Assembly (NCBI GenBank): GCA_902620895.1
Contig: CACNJU010000018.1
Coordinates: 1 to 34,758, forward strand
Length of the DNA stretch: 34,758 nt
Reading direction: 5' to 3'
DNA from: an uncultured Prochlorococcus sp.
GTDB lineage: Bacteria; Cyanobacteriota; Cyanobacteriia; PCC-6307; Cyanobiaceae
Part shown: positions 16,809 through 29,680 of the stretch, piece after piece
Position numbering within the stretch: the first letter of the stretch is position 1
Layout: each line of letters starts with the position of its first letter
Program-made: the position numbers and the translations under genes
Notes under the pieces: generated by a model
Told to the model about the DNA's origin: nothing
Seen by the model: only the letters and a program-made list of their open reading frames with translations
Databases searched by the model: none

Positions 16809-17291
16809 ATGTCTACGTTAAAAAAACCAGATTTATCTGATCCGAAATTAAGAGCAAAACTAGCCAAAGGTATGGGTCATAATTATTATGGTGAGCCAGC
16901 TTGGCCTAACGATTTACTATATATTTTCCCAGTAGTTATCTTGGGTACTATTGCATGCGTAGTGGGACTAGCAGTTCTTGATCCTGCAATGCTAGGAGAC
17001 AAAGCAAATCCATTCGCAACCCCCTTAGAAATCCTCCCCGAATGGTACTTATACCCTGTTTTCCAAATACTTAGGGTAGTCCCTAACAAACTTTTAGGTA
17101 TCGCACTTCAAACATTAATTCCCCTTGGGTTAATGATTTTACCTTTTATCGAAAATGTTAATAAATTCTCAAACCCATTCAGAAGACCAATAGCAATGTC
17201 AGTATTCTTGTTCGGGACTTTTTTAACAATATATCTTGGTATTGGAGCATGCTTGCCAATTGATAAATCACTAACTTTAGGTTTATTTTAG
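16809..17291 (+). CDS. petD: Cytochrome b6f complex subunit IV
   Basis: The 160-residue product is subunit IV, corresponding to the C-terminal half of mitochondrial cytochrome b, with three transmembrane helices. The [13 protein letters not shown] motif (about residues 77-89) forms part of the quinol-oxidising site. The N-terminal [24 protein letters not shown] stretch is canonical. It is co-transcribed with petB. The stop lies 2 bases from the convergent invertase stop, so there is no room for a terminator in between. Confidence 0.99.
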
Positions 17292-17293
17292 TA

Positions 17294-18733
17294 CTAAATT
17301 TTAAACATATCTAGATCGTTATGCTCATTTCTTAGGAAATGATTCATCAATAAAAACCCAACAATTGTCCAAGTTTGATACGTTCTTGATTGTTGTCCTA
17401 CCCATGTACCTGTAGGACCATCAAAATATTCTGCCCATTCTTGCTTAGGCAATTGATTAAGTTGACACCAATATGATTCCTCTATTAAAGATTTCATTTC
17501 TTCCATGAGAATCACATCATCGGAACCATAATTGTTTTGATGCAATAAAACGGCTGCACCAAAAAACCAAAGTAAACTTGGCCAATGACCACCGTTATGA
17601 TAACTCCAAGGCCAATTTTTGGGGTCTGATCCAGTTTTATTTTGCCATTCTTCGACATCCATATGGGGATGACAAATTCTCATGGGCATTTGAGCCATCA
17701 AATGCTGCCTGTTATGTAAAACTAATCTAAATAAAGCTCTTTGTTCTTCAGGAGGCAGTACTCCGAACATACATGCTAAAGAATTTCCTAAACTGTAAAA
17801 TCGAAAGTCAGGCCTTCCTGTCCTAATATTTCCTATCAAGTAACCACCTCTATTCTCTAACCAATCTTGCAGCCATGAGGGAACTACTTGAGGTTGAACG
17901 TTAAATTCATTGAAGTGTTGATCATCTCCATACTGCTCAGTTGGCCTTCTTCTTAAAATTTGCATTGTTTGGCTGGTTACCCAATAATGTTTTAAAAGAA
18001 AACTTCCTAAATCCTTAACCCATTGATTTGTAAGAATAAGTCTTTGGTCTAAAAGTCTACTAACATGATCTGCTCTACTTAATTCCATAAGGTTCATACA
18101 ACTTTTTAAACATCCATGAAGTAAAACTTCAACTTCTAGAGGTGCTCCCCATACATCCATAGGTCTATCAATCATAAATGCGCAATCTGGAACAAAAAGT
18201 ACTGGAGTACCCTCAAATGTTGGATGCAGAACTAGATCTAGAAGAAGTTGAATACCTCTTTGAACGCTTTGACTTTTTCCGAAGGCATAATCACCGCTTT
18301 TATTGACATAATACCAACATAAAATGGGCCACCATAAACTTGCATCTGCCGAAGTAATCCTCCCTATAGACCTCTGACCATAGTCTCCAATAAGCTTTCC
18401 ATTTTCTTCAACGAAACTAGTAGGAAATACGCCACGTGTTTGGTAATTTGAGCTTTGCAACTCAAGACATACACTTAGGAACTTTTTGACAATTTCGTAC
18501 CGTTTTTGGGTAATGAGGTAAATCATTACAGGAACGTTGTCTCTTAAAAATATTTCTCCATAATTTAATTTTTTATTTTTTGTTGGGTGTTCTAGTGCAG
18601 CAACGCTTCCCACTAACTCGCCTGATATTTCAACCAAAGTCTTTTCAAAGTGTTTTTTTGCATTTGTTACAATTTTTTCTTCATCGGAACTTGGCCTTAC
18701 TCTTAAATTTTTTTGACTAAATCTTTCTGCCAT
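17294..18733 (-). CDS. Alkaline/neutral invertase (GH100)
   Basis: The 479-residue product is a glycoside hydrolase family 100 neutral invertase, which hydrolyses sucrose to glucose and fructose in the cytosol. Family landmarks include NYGEIFLRDNVPVMIYLI (about residues 57-74), DYGQRSIGRITSADASLWWP (about 117-136), the acid-bearing MDVWGAPLEVEVL and the HNGGHWPSLLW segment near residue 380. There is no signal peptide. Sucrose is a compatible solute in Prochlorococcus, so the enzyme probably recycles it. The ATG at 18733 is sound. It is convergent with petD at a 2-base gap, and its own promoter must lie in the 600-base region that also holds the rRNA leader. Confidence 0.93.
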   Translation of the reverse strand: MAERFSQKNLRVRPSSDEEKIVTNAKKHFEKTLVEISGELVGSVAALEHPTKNKKLNYGEIFLRDNVPVMIYLITQKRYEIVKKFLSVCLELQSSNYQTRGVFPTSFVEENGKLIGDYGQRSIGRITSADASLWWPILCWYYVNKSGDYAFGKSQSVQRGIQLLLDLVLHPTFEGTPVLFVPDCAFMIDRPMDVWGAPLEVEVLLHGCLKSCMNLMELSRADHVSRLLDQRLILTNQWVKDLGSFLLKHYWVTSQTMQILRRRPTEQYGDDQHFNEFNVQPQVVPSWLQDWLENRGGYLIGNIRTGRPDFRFYSLGNSLACMFGVLPPEEQRALFRLVLHNRQHLMAQMPMRICHPHMDVEEWQNKTGSDPKNWPWSYHNGGHWPSLLWFFGAAVLLHQNNYGSDDVILMEEMKSLIEESYWCQLNQLPKQEWAEYFDGPTGTWVGQQSRTYQTWTIVGFLLMNHFLRNEHNDLDMFKI

Positions 18734-19337
18734 TTCGTTTATATCCCTTTATTTAAGCCTAGTTGTTTAAAGGGAATTTGAACAAATAAAAAATTAATAA
18801 AAAATTTTTGTATAAAAGGTTGCACAATCACGGTGGGATGGTTTAGTATTTTCTTCTGGGCAAAAATATTCTTTTTGCATTATTCAAGCAATTACCTTAA
18901 ATCTTATTTTTGGTAAATTAATGAATTTTTTGAAGATTTGATTTCGATCAATATTTTCAGCCAGAAGAAGGGTTTAACCTTCTAAAAGAGTTATTCACTA
19001 ATTGTTTAACTCTGCACCTAGAAAATTTAAAAACTTAGGAACTGATGCTTTTATTGCGTCAAGAGTAACTAGATTTTTTTAGTTATTTCAAGATGTTTAT
19101 GTAATAAAGGTGTGAGGTCCCGTCAAGAATATATAAACAATGTCATCAATTGCTAACTTTTGGCTTTGATGCAAACGGATCTGAGATCTTGGAAAGTCAC
19201 TTTAGAAATATTTTTAATGTGCACTCAAAGTAATCCTTACGATTAGTAAGGAGGCTAAAACTAAATATAAAAAACTGAATTTTTTATTTGGGTAAAGCAA
19301 TTCAATTTGAGTAGATTTATCTACAAAAGGATTTGAA
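18734..19337 (+). promoter_or_regulatory. rRNA operon promoter and leader region
   Basis: No coding gene is visible in this 604-base stretch between the divergent invertase gene and 16S rRNA. A candidate promoter is TTGCAC (18820-18825), 18 bases, then TAGTAT (18844-18849). A hairpin (AGAAGG ... CCTTCT) lies near 18963-18983. The segment 19016-19045 is complementary to the 16S-23S spacer at 20907-20929, so the primary transcript must start upstream of 19016. The promoter call is tentative; the leader role follows from the processing stem. Confidence 0.45.
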
Positions 19338-20823
<1,486 letters not shown>

Positions 20824-20948
20824 CAGGGAGACAACAAAATGTTTAATTTTATTATTTTGTCACCTTAGGTCGATCGGTATCTCACGTTCTTAATCATTTA
20901 AGAATTTCATTTCCTAAGTTTTTCTAGGTCACACCCATTATTTTTCCT
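20824..20948 (+). other. 16S to tRNA-Ile spacer with 16S processing-stem half
   Basis: This 125-base spacer holds a hairpin just after 16S (pairing around GACAACAAAAT and ATTTTGTC) and, at 20907-20929, the strand that pairs with the 16S leader at 19016-19045 to form the precursor stem. Confidence 0.6.
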
Positions 20949-21022
<74 letters not shown>

Positions 21023-21034
21023 TATCTCTATGTT

Positions 21035-21107
21035 GGGGGTATAGCTCAGTTGGTAGAGCGCCTGCTTTGCAAGCAGGATGTCAGCGGTTCGAGTCCGCTT
21101 ACCTCCA
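21035..21107 (+). tRNA. trnA: tRNA-Ala (anticodon TGC)
   Basis: This is a 73-base cloverleaf. The acceptor GGGGGTA pairs with TACCTCC, including the G3-U70 wobble pair that defines alanine tRNAs. The anticodon loop is TTTGCAA with TGC. It lies 12 bases after tRNA-Ile in the rRNA spacer. Confidence 0.98.
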
Positions 21108-21361
21108 CTGATTACCACCTCTGTCATAATTTGCAAAAGGAAATATTTTGAGTTGTGATCAATCTGAACGATTCTAGCTTCCTAATGAATTCATTAAGAT
21201 GCTGGACTCATTGAATTAATTTCATTGTTTTCAGAGAACCTTGACAACTGCATAGATTATTTTTAAAGACAATAAGCATCTTTAATGATGCAGATTTATT
21301 ATTTGTGCGAATGCATTAATAACAATTCTATTAAGCTGATGCTTCAATTTTTGAAGTTATT
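21108..21361 (+). other. tRNA-Ala to 23S spacer: inverted repeat, boxA-like site, 23S processing-stem half
   Basis: The 254-base spacer contains a 28-base near-perfect palindrome at 21176-21203 with a perfect core TAATGAATTCATTA. It also has a boxA-like antitermination sequence, GAACCTTGACAACTGCATAG, at 21236-21255. The same segment (21236-21256) is complementary, with one mismatch, to 24274-24294 beyond 23S. Confidence 0.6.
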
Positions 21362-24237
<2,876 letters not shown>

Positions 24238-24300
24238 ATAAACTTAATTTATTGTTTTTAATTTATATATTTTTCTATGCAGTTCTCAAGGTTCATCCTA

Positions 24301-24417
24301 TCCTGGTGTTCATGGCGATGTGGAACCACTCCGATCCATCTCGAACTCGGTTGTGAAACGCATCAGCGGCGAAAATATTTAGGGGGTAGCCCTTTGAGAA
24401 AATAGCTCAATGCCAGG
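24301..24417 (+). rRNA. rrf: 5S ribosomal RNA
   Basis: This 117-base 5S rRNA begins TCCTGGTGTTCATGGCGATG and ends with a complementary ATGCCAGG, closing helix I. The conserved CCGATCCATCTCGAACTCGG loop region is present. It lies 63 bases after 23S in the same operon. The ends may shift by one base. Confidence 0.96.
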
Positions 24418-24430
24418 TAAAAATATTTAA

Positions 24431-24465
24431 AAGGGTTTACTCTTTTTAGAGTAAGCCCTTTTTTA
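24431..24465. terminator. rRNA operon terminator, shared with mutM
   Basis: A 13-base-pair stem (AAGGGTTTACTCT with AGAGTAAGCCCTT, loop TTTT, one G-U pair) is followed by a T-run on the plus strand. It ends the rRNA operon and lies at the 3' end of convergent mutM, whose stop codon is at 24463. Confidence 0.85.
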
Positions 24466-25341
24466 TTTCTGGCATTTCGGACACCAATGGGTACTTCTTC
24501 CAGTAATTTTTTGTCTTTCAATTAAATTTCCACATTTACGACATTTTTTTCCAGTTCTCCTATAGACATTTGTCTGCAAACCAAAATTCCCATTCTCTCC
24601 TTCCAAGTCCCTAAAATCGCTAAATGTCGTCCCCCCAGAACCTATACTTTTTTTTAATACAGTTACAATTGATTCTCTAAGTTTGATTAACTCATTCTTC
24701 TTTATCGTTCGAGCTTCCCTAAATGGTGAGATGCCAGCAGAGTATAAACTTTCATCAGCATAAATATTCCCTATACCTGCCACTATTGTTTGATCTAATA
24801 AAATTGCTTTTATAGATTTTGTTCTTTTTGAAATAACTTTCTTAAGGTAATTTGCATCAAAGTCTTTAGAAAATGGTTCTGGTCCTAATGAACCTAATCC
24901 TTTGATTATTTTATTGGGCGACAACTCTTGCTTAATCCACCACATTTGGCCAAAACTTCTTACGTCAATGTACCTAAGCTCATTATTATTTTTATCGAAA
25001 AATCTTATTCTTGTATGTTTACAAGGATGACTTGAGTTTTCAATAAATTTAAAATATCCAGTCATTCTTAGATGAACTACAAGAAATCCGTTATTTTTTG
25101 AATTTTCTACAAGAAATTGGGCATTCTCATTTTGAACTTCTTTTAATTGAGCTATTAAATATTTTCCTCTTCTATCCCATTTATAAATAAGTGAGTTCAG
25201 AAGTCCTTTAATGAATTCTTCTTTCTTGATCGGGAATGCAACAGTTGAATCCCTACGGACTTCTACTTTTTTAATAATAAAGTTATTAAGTTTTTGCTCT
25301 AAACCTCTGCGAACTGTCTCTACTTCTGGTAATTCAGGCAA
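24463..25341 (-). CDS. mutM: Formamidopyrimidine-DNA glycosylase
   Basis: The 292-residue product is Fpg/MutM, which excises 8-oxoguanine and other oxidised bases and cuts the abasic site. The N-terminal catalytic start is [13 protein letters not shown], where Pro2 is the nucleophile and Glu3 the acid; the conserved Lys lies in DRRGKYLI. The C-terminal zinc finger has four Cys ([11 protein letters not shown] ... WCPKC). Because Pro2 must follow the initiator Met directly, the start is fixed, and it is a TTG codon at 25341. The gene begins 4 bases after psaE on the same strand, a psaE-mutM pairing I believe is conserved in picocyanobacteria. It faces the rRNA operon. Confidence 0.97.
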   Translation of the reverse strand: MPELPEVETVRRGLEQKLNNFIIKKVEVRRDSTVAFPIKKEEFIKGLLNSLIYKWDRRGKYLIAQLKEVQNENAQFLVENSKNNGFLVVHLRMTGYFKFIENSSHPCKHTRIRFFDKNNNELRYIDVRSFGQMWWIKQELSPNKIIKGLGSLGPEPFSKDFDANYLKKVISKRTKSIKAILLDQTIVAGIGNIYADESLYSAGISPFREARTIKKNELIKLRESIVTVLKKSIGSGGTTFSDFRDLEGENGNFGLQTNVYRRTGKKCRKCGNLIERQKITGRSTHWCPKCQK

Positions 25342-25345
25342 TTAT

Positions 25346-25555
25346 TTAAGCTTTCTCTAATTCACTTTCAGCGAAATTATTTGTATTTGCTCCACCATCA
25401 GTTCCGCTTATACCAGCGTAATTTACTTTATCGAATCTGACTACACAGTTATATTTAATGCCTGAGGTATCAACTGAAGCAACTTTACCGATTTCATTAT
25501 ACCAATATGATTCTGGTCTTTTTACTCTTACGAGATCTCCTCTTGAAATAGCCAT
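25346..25555 (-). CDS. psaE: Photosystem I subunit IV
   Basis: The 69-residue product is PsaE, a stromal-side PSI subunit with an SH3-like fold that helps dock ferredoxin and supports cyclic electron flow. The sequence from [20 protein letters not shown] to [14 protein letters not shown] and the C-terminal [11 protein letters not shown] is canonical. The length is normal. It is followed after 4 bases by mutM on the same strand. Confidence 0.98.
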   Translation of the reverse strand: MAISRGDLVRVKRPESYWYNEIGKVASVDTSGIKYNCVVRFDKVNYAGISGTDGGANTNNFAESELEKA

Positions 25556-25635
25556 TACTAATTAATTTAACTTTTTGTAGAATAACTCATCATTAATATT
25601 CTTAGACAAATTATTCACACATATTAATTAAAGTT

Positions 25636-26397
25636 TTAACAAAAATCATTTATTAAATTATTTTCGAATTCTTCTTTAGCAGGCTTACTTCCCATCCATT
25701 TCCTGCCAGGTATTCTTACATCTAATTCATTTTTATCACAATTGATTGAAATAATCAGTTTTTTATTTTCTTGATTTAGAACATTTAAAACTTTTCTACC
25801 TTTAATATCTTTATATGTTTTACTTTGGATAATTATAGGACCATAAATTTTTTTATCTAACTCAATTAAGTCATTATTTTTTTTATTTTTAGTTGTTTCA
25901 TATTTTTCTGAATTAATTGTGTTCTTTTTTCTTATTGTGAGCTTTTGACCAATTTTTATTGAATCAGCATTATTGATATTATTAATCTCTATCAGCTCTT
26001 TTACTTTTAAATTATATTTGTTCGATATGTCAGTAAGATTTTCACCAGTTTGAACAATATGATAATTTTTAATTAAATCTGATTGTTTTGTAAGATTTTC
26101 AGAAGATTCGGAGATAATAAGATTTTGGCCAACAAAGATATAATTTTCATCTTTTAAGTTATTCAATTTAATAATTAAATCTTTATTAATTGAATAGAAT
26201 TTTGAAATACTTGATATTGTATCTCCACTTTTTACAATATGAATTTTTTTTATTTCAGTTTTTTCTTCAGTAATTGATTCTTTTCTAGCAATATTCTCAA
26301 TTATGTTTTTTGATGAAAATATTTTTTCTTCTGATTTTGTCAATGAGTGATTAAAAAAATTAATAAATATGGCAATTACTAAAAATGCAAATTTCAT
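25636..26397 (-). CDS. Secreted protein with two LysM domains
   Basis: The product (253 residues from ATG at 26397) has an N-terminal signal peptide (MKFAFLVIAIFINFFNHSL). It is followed by two LysM peptidoglycan-binding repeats: about residues 50-95 (HIVKSGDTISSISKFYSINK ... GQNLII) and about 112-156 (YHIVQTGENLTDISNKYNLK ... GQKLTI). A Lys/Asn-rich linker leads to a C-terminal domain of about 75 residues (GPIIIQSKTYKDIKG ... RIPGRKWMGSKPAKEEF) that I do not recognise. There is no obvious hydrolase motif. It is probably periplasmic and cell-wall associated. A GTG at 26406 could add three residues. It is flanked by psaE downstream and the aldehyde dehydrogenase upstream. Confidence 0.88.
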   Translation of the reverse strand: MKFAFLVIAIFINFFNHSLTKSEEKIFSSKNIIENIARKESITEEKTEIKKIHIVKSGDTISSISKFYSINKDLIIKLNNLKDENYIFVGQNLIISESSENLTKQSDLIKNYHIVQTGENLTDISNKYNLKVKELIEINNINNADSIKIGQKLTIRKKNTINSEKYETTKNKKNNDLIELDKKIYGPIIIQSKTYKDIKGRKVLNVLNQENKKLIISINCDKNELDVRIPGRKWMGSKPAKEEFENNLINDFC

Positions 26398-26469
26398 AAA
26401 ACTCACTATTTATTTAAAGATAATCTTTAAATTTAAAATCGCTAGGTTTTTGAAAACAATTTAAGTAAT

Positions 26470-27861
26470 TTAAACCTGAAAAATAAACTTTAAAAATTTC
26501 TTTACTCTTTCATAGGGGGGATACCGCAGATTTGAATCAAATAAAAAACCTTTAAAAGTAATAGATTTTTGATTTGAAAAATTTCGAAAACCTTCTTCTC
26601 CATGAAATTTACCAATACCACTTTGCCCAACGCCTCCAAAGGGTAAATTTGGAATAAGGACTGGCAACATCACATCATTTATACAAATTGTTCCAGAGCT
26701 GGTTACTTTTGAAATATGATTATGGATTTTTTTATTGCCTCCAAATAAGTAGATTGCTAAGGGTTTTGATGTTTGACTAATCTGTTTTAAAGCTGATTCT
26801 TTATCATTAATTCCAACTACAGGAAGTAGTGAACTGAATAATTCTTTCTGCAAAATATCTGTTTCATTTAATTTAATTCTCAAGATTGTAGGAGATATTT
26901 TCAACTTTTTTTTACTAAAAGTCCCCCCAAATAAAATTCTTTTTTCTTTTTCATATTGTTTGAGAATTTCTACAGTTGATGTAAATTGTTTTTTCTCCAA
27001 TTTTGATAGGTTTTCGGAAATAATTGGATTATCTCCGTAAAAACTTACTATGTATTTTTTTAATTTTTCTATAAAAATATTTTCAATTTCTTTATCTACA
27101 AAGATATGATTCGGAGCCATGCAGGATTGACCAGAATTAAAAAATTTACCCCAAACAATTCTTTTTGCAGCCACTTCTAAATTTGCATTCTTGAAAACAA
27201 TTACAGGATTTGTTCCGCTTAACTCAAGAGTTAATGGAGTTAAGTTTTTTGAAGCTAATTTCATTATAGATTTTCCAGTTTCAGTACTTCCTGTAAAAAA
27301 AATGTGGTCAAAATTTTGTTCAATTAATTTTATGGATTGTTTATTATCACCCTCTACTGTCATTAGGACATCTTTACGGAAATATTTGGAAGTAAGCTTT
27401 TTAATAAGTTTTGAGGTCGCAGGACATTTCTCTGATGGTTTTATAACTGCAGTATTTCCTGCTGAGAAAATATTTACCAATGGCTTTAAAATATAAAGTA
27501 ATGGATAATTATAAGGACCAAGAATTAAGACACACCCAAGAGGTTCATAAATAACTTTGGAGGATGATGGAAAAAGATAAAAAGGTGTATCAATCTTTTT
27601 TGGTCGCATCCAAGAATTGAGTTTCTTTTTTATAAGTGAAATTTCTTCTTTCACTAAAAGTATTTCTGAAAGCCCTTCAATTTCAGATTTGCCGAGATCA
27701 ACAAAAAGTGATTTAATTATCTCTTTTTTATTTTCATCCAAAAGTTTAGAAACTATATTGATATGATGGATCCGCCATTTTATATCTTCAGTTTTACCAG
27801 TGAGAACTGTATTTTTTAATTTATAGATGTCTTCTAAATGAAATTTATCAGAAATTTTCAT
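26470..27861 (-). CDS. Aldehyde dehydrogenase (class 3-like, fatty aldehyde type)
   Basis: The 463-residue product is an NAD(P)-dependent aldehyde dehydrogenase of the shorter class 3 type. Visible motifs are GPYNYPLLYILKPL (residues 115-128), the nucleotide-binding FFTGSTETGK (188-197), the general base Glu213 in LELSGTNP, and the catalytic Cys247 in NSGQSCMAP. Near the C terminus come LPFGGVGQSGIGKFHGEEGF and a hydrophobic tail, as in membrane-associated fatty aldehyde dehydrogenases. Cyanobacterial homologues oxidise fatty or apocarotenoid aldehydes; the substrate here is not fixed. ATG at 27861. It has the same orientation as the LysM gene but is separated from it by 72 bases. Confidence 0.92.
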   Translation of the reverse strand: MKISDKFHLEDIYKLKNTVLTGKTEDIKWRIHHINIVSKLLDENKKEIIKSLFVDLGKSEIEGLSEILLVKEEISLIKKKLNSWMRPKKIDTPFYLFPSSSKVIYEPLGCVLILGPYNYPLLYILKPLVNIFSAGNTAVIKPSEKCPATSKLIKKLTSKYFRKDVLMTVEGDNKQSIKLIEQNFDHIFFTGSTETGKSIMKLASKNLTPLTLELSGTNPVIVFKNANLEVAAKRIVWGKFFNSGQSCMAPNHIFVDKEIENIFIEKLKKYIVSFYGDNPIISENLSKLEKKQFTSTVEILKQYEKEKRILFGGTFSKKKLKISPTILRIKLNETDILQKELFSSLLPVVGINDKESALKQISQTSKPLAIYLFGGNKKIHNHISKVTSSGTICINDVMLPVLIPNLPFGGVGQSGIGKFHGEEGFRNFSNQKSITFKGFLFDSNLRYPPYERVKKFLKFIFQV

Positions 27862-28017
27862 TTTTTACCTTTGAATAGTATTAAATATATCAGAGGATAA
27901 ATTGTAAATAACTAAGGTTTTTAGGCAGTTCAATCAAAGCGAATGATTTATGAGAAATAATCAAATTTATTAATATTGCTATTAAAAATTCAAATTTTTC
28001 TTGGTTAGTATATTTCT

Positions 28018-28908
28018 ATGAGTGAAAATTTTTCAATTAGATTGATATCTATAAATGAAATACCGGAAGTCACAAACTGGGCAAGGTTAGAAGGATTTTC
28101 TCCTGGAATGGATGATTTATCAATTTATAGAAATACAGATAAACAAGGGGTATGGGTAGCTTGTCTAGACAATAATCCTATAGGCTCTATTGCGTGTATA
28201 AAATATAATTCCTCTTATAGTTTTATAGGTTTATTTATCGTTAAAAAAGAATTCCGGAATAATGGATATGGAGTGAGATTATGGAAACATGCCCTCGAAT
28301 ATTTGAAAAATATTGATTGTATTGGTCTTGAGGCTGCCCCAGATAGATTAGATGATTACGCAAATTGGGGGTTTAGAAAATCTTCCATTACAAATCGATG
28401 GAAATTAAATGGTTCTCAAGATTTGCCATTGAGAAATTTCTATAAAGATCAATTTCATTCTTTTAAAGTTGTCCCGGGTAATAAAATTTCTTCTGAAGCA
28501 GTCTTAATTTATGATGATCAAAGAGAACCTAGTCCCAGACCACATTTTCTAAATGACTGGTTGAAAAATTCTCATGGTAATGTCAGTGCAATTGTCGATA
28601 ATAATGGGATGTGCCATGGATTTGGCAGGATAAGACCTTGTGTATTGGAGGATAATGAGCAAGGCTGGAGAATTGGCCCACTTTTAGCCGATACTCCACC
28701 ACTTGCTGAATTATTAATAAGGGAGTTAGTTGGTGATTTAGATGCTCAAATCTTATTGGATTGCTCTAATCTTAACCCTTATGCAAATTATCTTTTATCA
28801 AGTTTGGGATTTGAGGAAATATCAAAAACTTACAGAATGTATAAAGGTATTCAACCTTCCTGCCCTATGAATCAAGTATATGGACTTGCCTGCTTGGAAC
28901 TGGGATGA
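28018..28908 (+). CDS. GNAT-family acetyltransferase, two-domain
   Basis: The 296-residue product carries an N-terminal GNAT acetyltransferase domain (about residues 5-130). The acetyl-CoA loop is visible as FIVKKEFRNNGYGVRLWKHA (about 74-93), preceded by GSIACIKYNSSYSFIGL. The C-terminal half (about 135-296) resembles the second, divergent GNAT-like domain of YitH/HsnT-type acetyltransferases, with GFGRIRPC and WRIGPLLADTPPLAELLI. The acceptor substrate is unknown. ATG at 28018. It stands alone, divergent from the aldehyde dehydrogenase and convergent with the DUF3104-like gene. Confidence 0.82.
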   Translation: MSENFSIRLISINEIPEVTNWARLEGFSPGMDDLSIYRNTDKQGVWVACLDNNPIGSIACIKYNSSYSFIGLFIVKKEFRNNGYGVRLWKHALEYLKNIDCIGLEAAPDRLDDYANWGFRKSSITNRWKLNGSQDLPLRNFYKDQFHSFKVVPGNKISSEAVLIYDDQREPSPRPHFLNDWLKNSHGNVSAIVDNNGMCHGFGRIRPCVLEDNEQGWRIGPLLADTPPLAELLIRELVGDLDAQILLDCSNLNPYANYLLSSLGFEEISKTYRMYKGIQPSCPMNQVYGLACLELG

Positions 28909-28974
28909 TTTCCTTTAAAACGTTCATTTCCCCTTTTGTTTCTGTAATACTGAAAGAAGTTTGTTTGATTAAGA

Positions 28975-29223
28975 TTAACTTCCAGAAGGTTTCAAAATTT
29001 TTTCTACAATATCGGCGTTGATTATAGTGATCTCTCCATTGTCAATATTGGCAACTTGAAACAAGGTCCATGAATTTGGATTTCTAGCTCCTCCAATACA
29101 GTCGATAACTTGACAGACCCAATAATTTTCATTCTTTTCCTTAGTATCTTCGCAATTTTCTTTTTTAATTGCGACATAATCACCGGGCCTAACGAAAAGA
29201 AACTCAGGAGTTGCTGAGCTCAC
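28975..29223 (-). CDS. DUF3104-like small protein
   Basis: The 82-residue product looks like a DUF3104 protein, a small family restricted to marine cyanobacteria as far as I know. The typical pattern is a PGDYVAIKK opening (residues 13-21), a central NYWVCQVIDCIGGARNP, a WTLFQVANIDNG segment and a closing INADIVEKIL. That suggests a compact beta-barrel of unknown function. No ATG fits; the start is GTG at 29223. A palindrome at 29231-29268 lies immediately upstream, where a promoter or operator would be. Nearby genes are small and unknown. Confidence 0.75.
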   Translation of the reverse strand: MSSATPEFLFVRPGDYVAIKKENCEDTKEKNENYWVCQVIDCIGGARNPNSWTLFQVANIDNGEITIINADIVEKILKPSGS

Positions 29224-29230
29224 AATAAAT

Positions 29231-29268
29231 AACTAATAGTATATACGTACTATAGTAAGTTATTAGTT
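29231..29268. promoter_or_regulatory. Nested palindrome upstream of the DUF3104-like gene
   Basis: Outer arms AACTAAT (29231-29237) and ATTAGTT (29262-29268) enclose an inner inverted repeat ATAGTA-TATACG-TACTAT (29236-29253). The core AGTATATACGTACT (29238-29251) differs at two positions from the published cyanobacterial LexA box pattern RGTACNNNDGTWCB. It ends 8 bases from the GTG start, so it may be an operator. No binding is shown. Confidence 0.4.
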
Positions 29269-29320
29269 TTGTTGCTGAACTTCGAATTATTTAGCAAACT
29301 AGGGGTAATTCAAAAATAAA

Positions 29321-29413
29321 ATGGAATCAACTGAAATTGCTATATTTTCAACATTATTGGGGTTAATTTTAGCTTTAACTGACGCTTATATAGAACGAAA
29401 TATTCCTGGATAA
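29321..29413 (+). CDS. One-helix micro-protein (30 aa)
   Basis: ATG at 29321 opens a 30-residue frame: MESTEIAIFSTLLGLILALT then DAYIERNIPG. It has an acidic start, one transmembrane helix (about 6-20) and a polar tail, a layout like that of small photosystem or cytochrome b6f subunits. It does not match PetL, PetM, PetN, PsaI, PsaM, PsbX or Psb30 as I know them. Its size means chance cannot be excluded; the clean helix is the main support. Confidence 0.5.
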   Translation: MESTEIAIFSTLLGLILALTDAYIERNIPG

Positions 29414-29434
29414 TAAATACTTCTAATTCATTTC

Positions 29435-29590
29435 TTAAATTAAATAAGATTTAAGCTGGTCTAATATGTCGGCACGGTTGGAAACTAGTTTTGTAAAAAC
29501 TAAATATATCAACCCTCCCATTGCGAGCCTTCCATTAATCTTCTCTAACTGCTTAAGTTTTCTCAACAAATTAATCTTGTGGTTAAACAA
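29435..29590 (-). CDS. High-light-inducible-like (Hli) fragment or gene, non-ATG start
   Basis: The minus strand encodes a 51-residue frame with the chlorophyll-binding helix signature of Hli/LHC proteins: LEKINGRLAMGGLIYLVFTK, residues 15-34, matching ExxNGRxAM with Glu16, Asn19 and Arg21. In the family, Glu and Asn bind chlorophyll and Arg pairs with a Glu of a partner helix. The frame has no ATG. TTG at 29590 is the longest option and TTG at 29569 or 29566 are shorter ones, and a TAA lies just upstream of the longest. It may be a working short Hli with a TTG start or a decayed remnant. Hli proteins protect photosystems and are abundant in high-light Prochlorococcus and its phages. The motif is clear; the gene's integrity is not. 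Confidence 0.6.
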   Translation of the reverse strand: MFNHKINLLRKLKQLEKINGRLAMGGLIYLVFTKLVSNRADILDQLKSYLI

Positions 29591-29680
29591 AATTTAAAGG
29601 TTATAGAAAATAAAAAAGTATTGATTACTTCAAAATTAAAAAAAGATTTATAGCAATATTATTTCAAACACGAATTAAAT

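Noticed and set aside
18961..18985. Hairpin AGAAGG ... CCTTCT in the rRNA leader as an intrinsic terminator
   Set aside because: There is no T-run after it, and it lies before the 16S processing stem within the likely transcript, so termination there would silence the operon.
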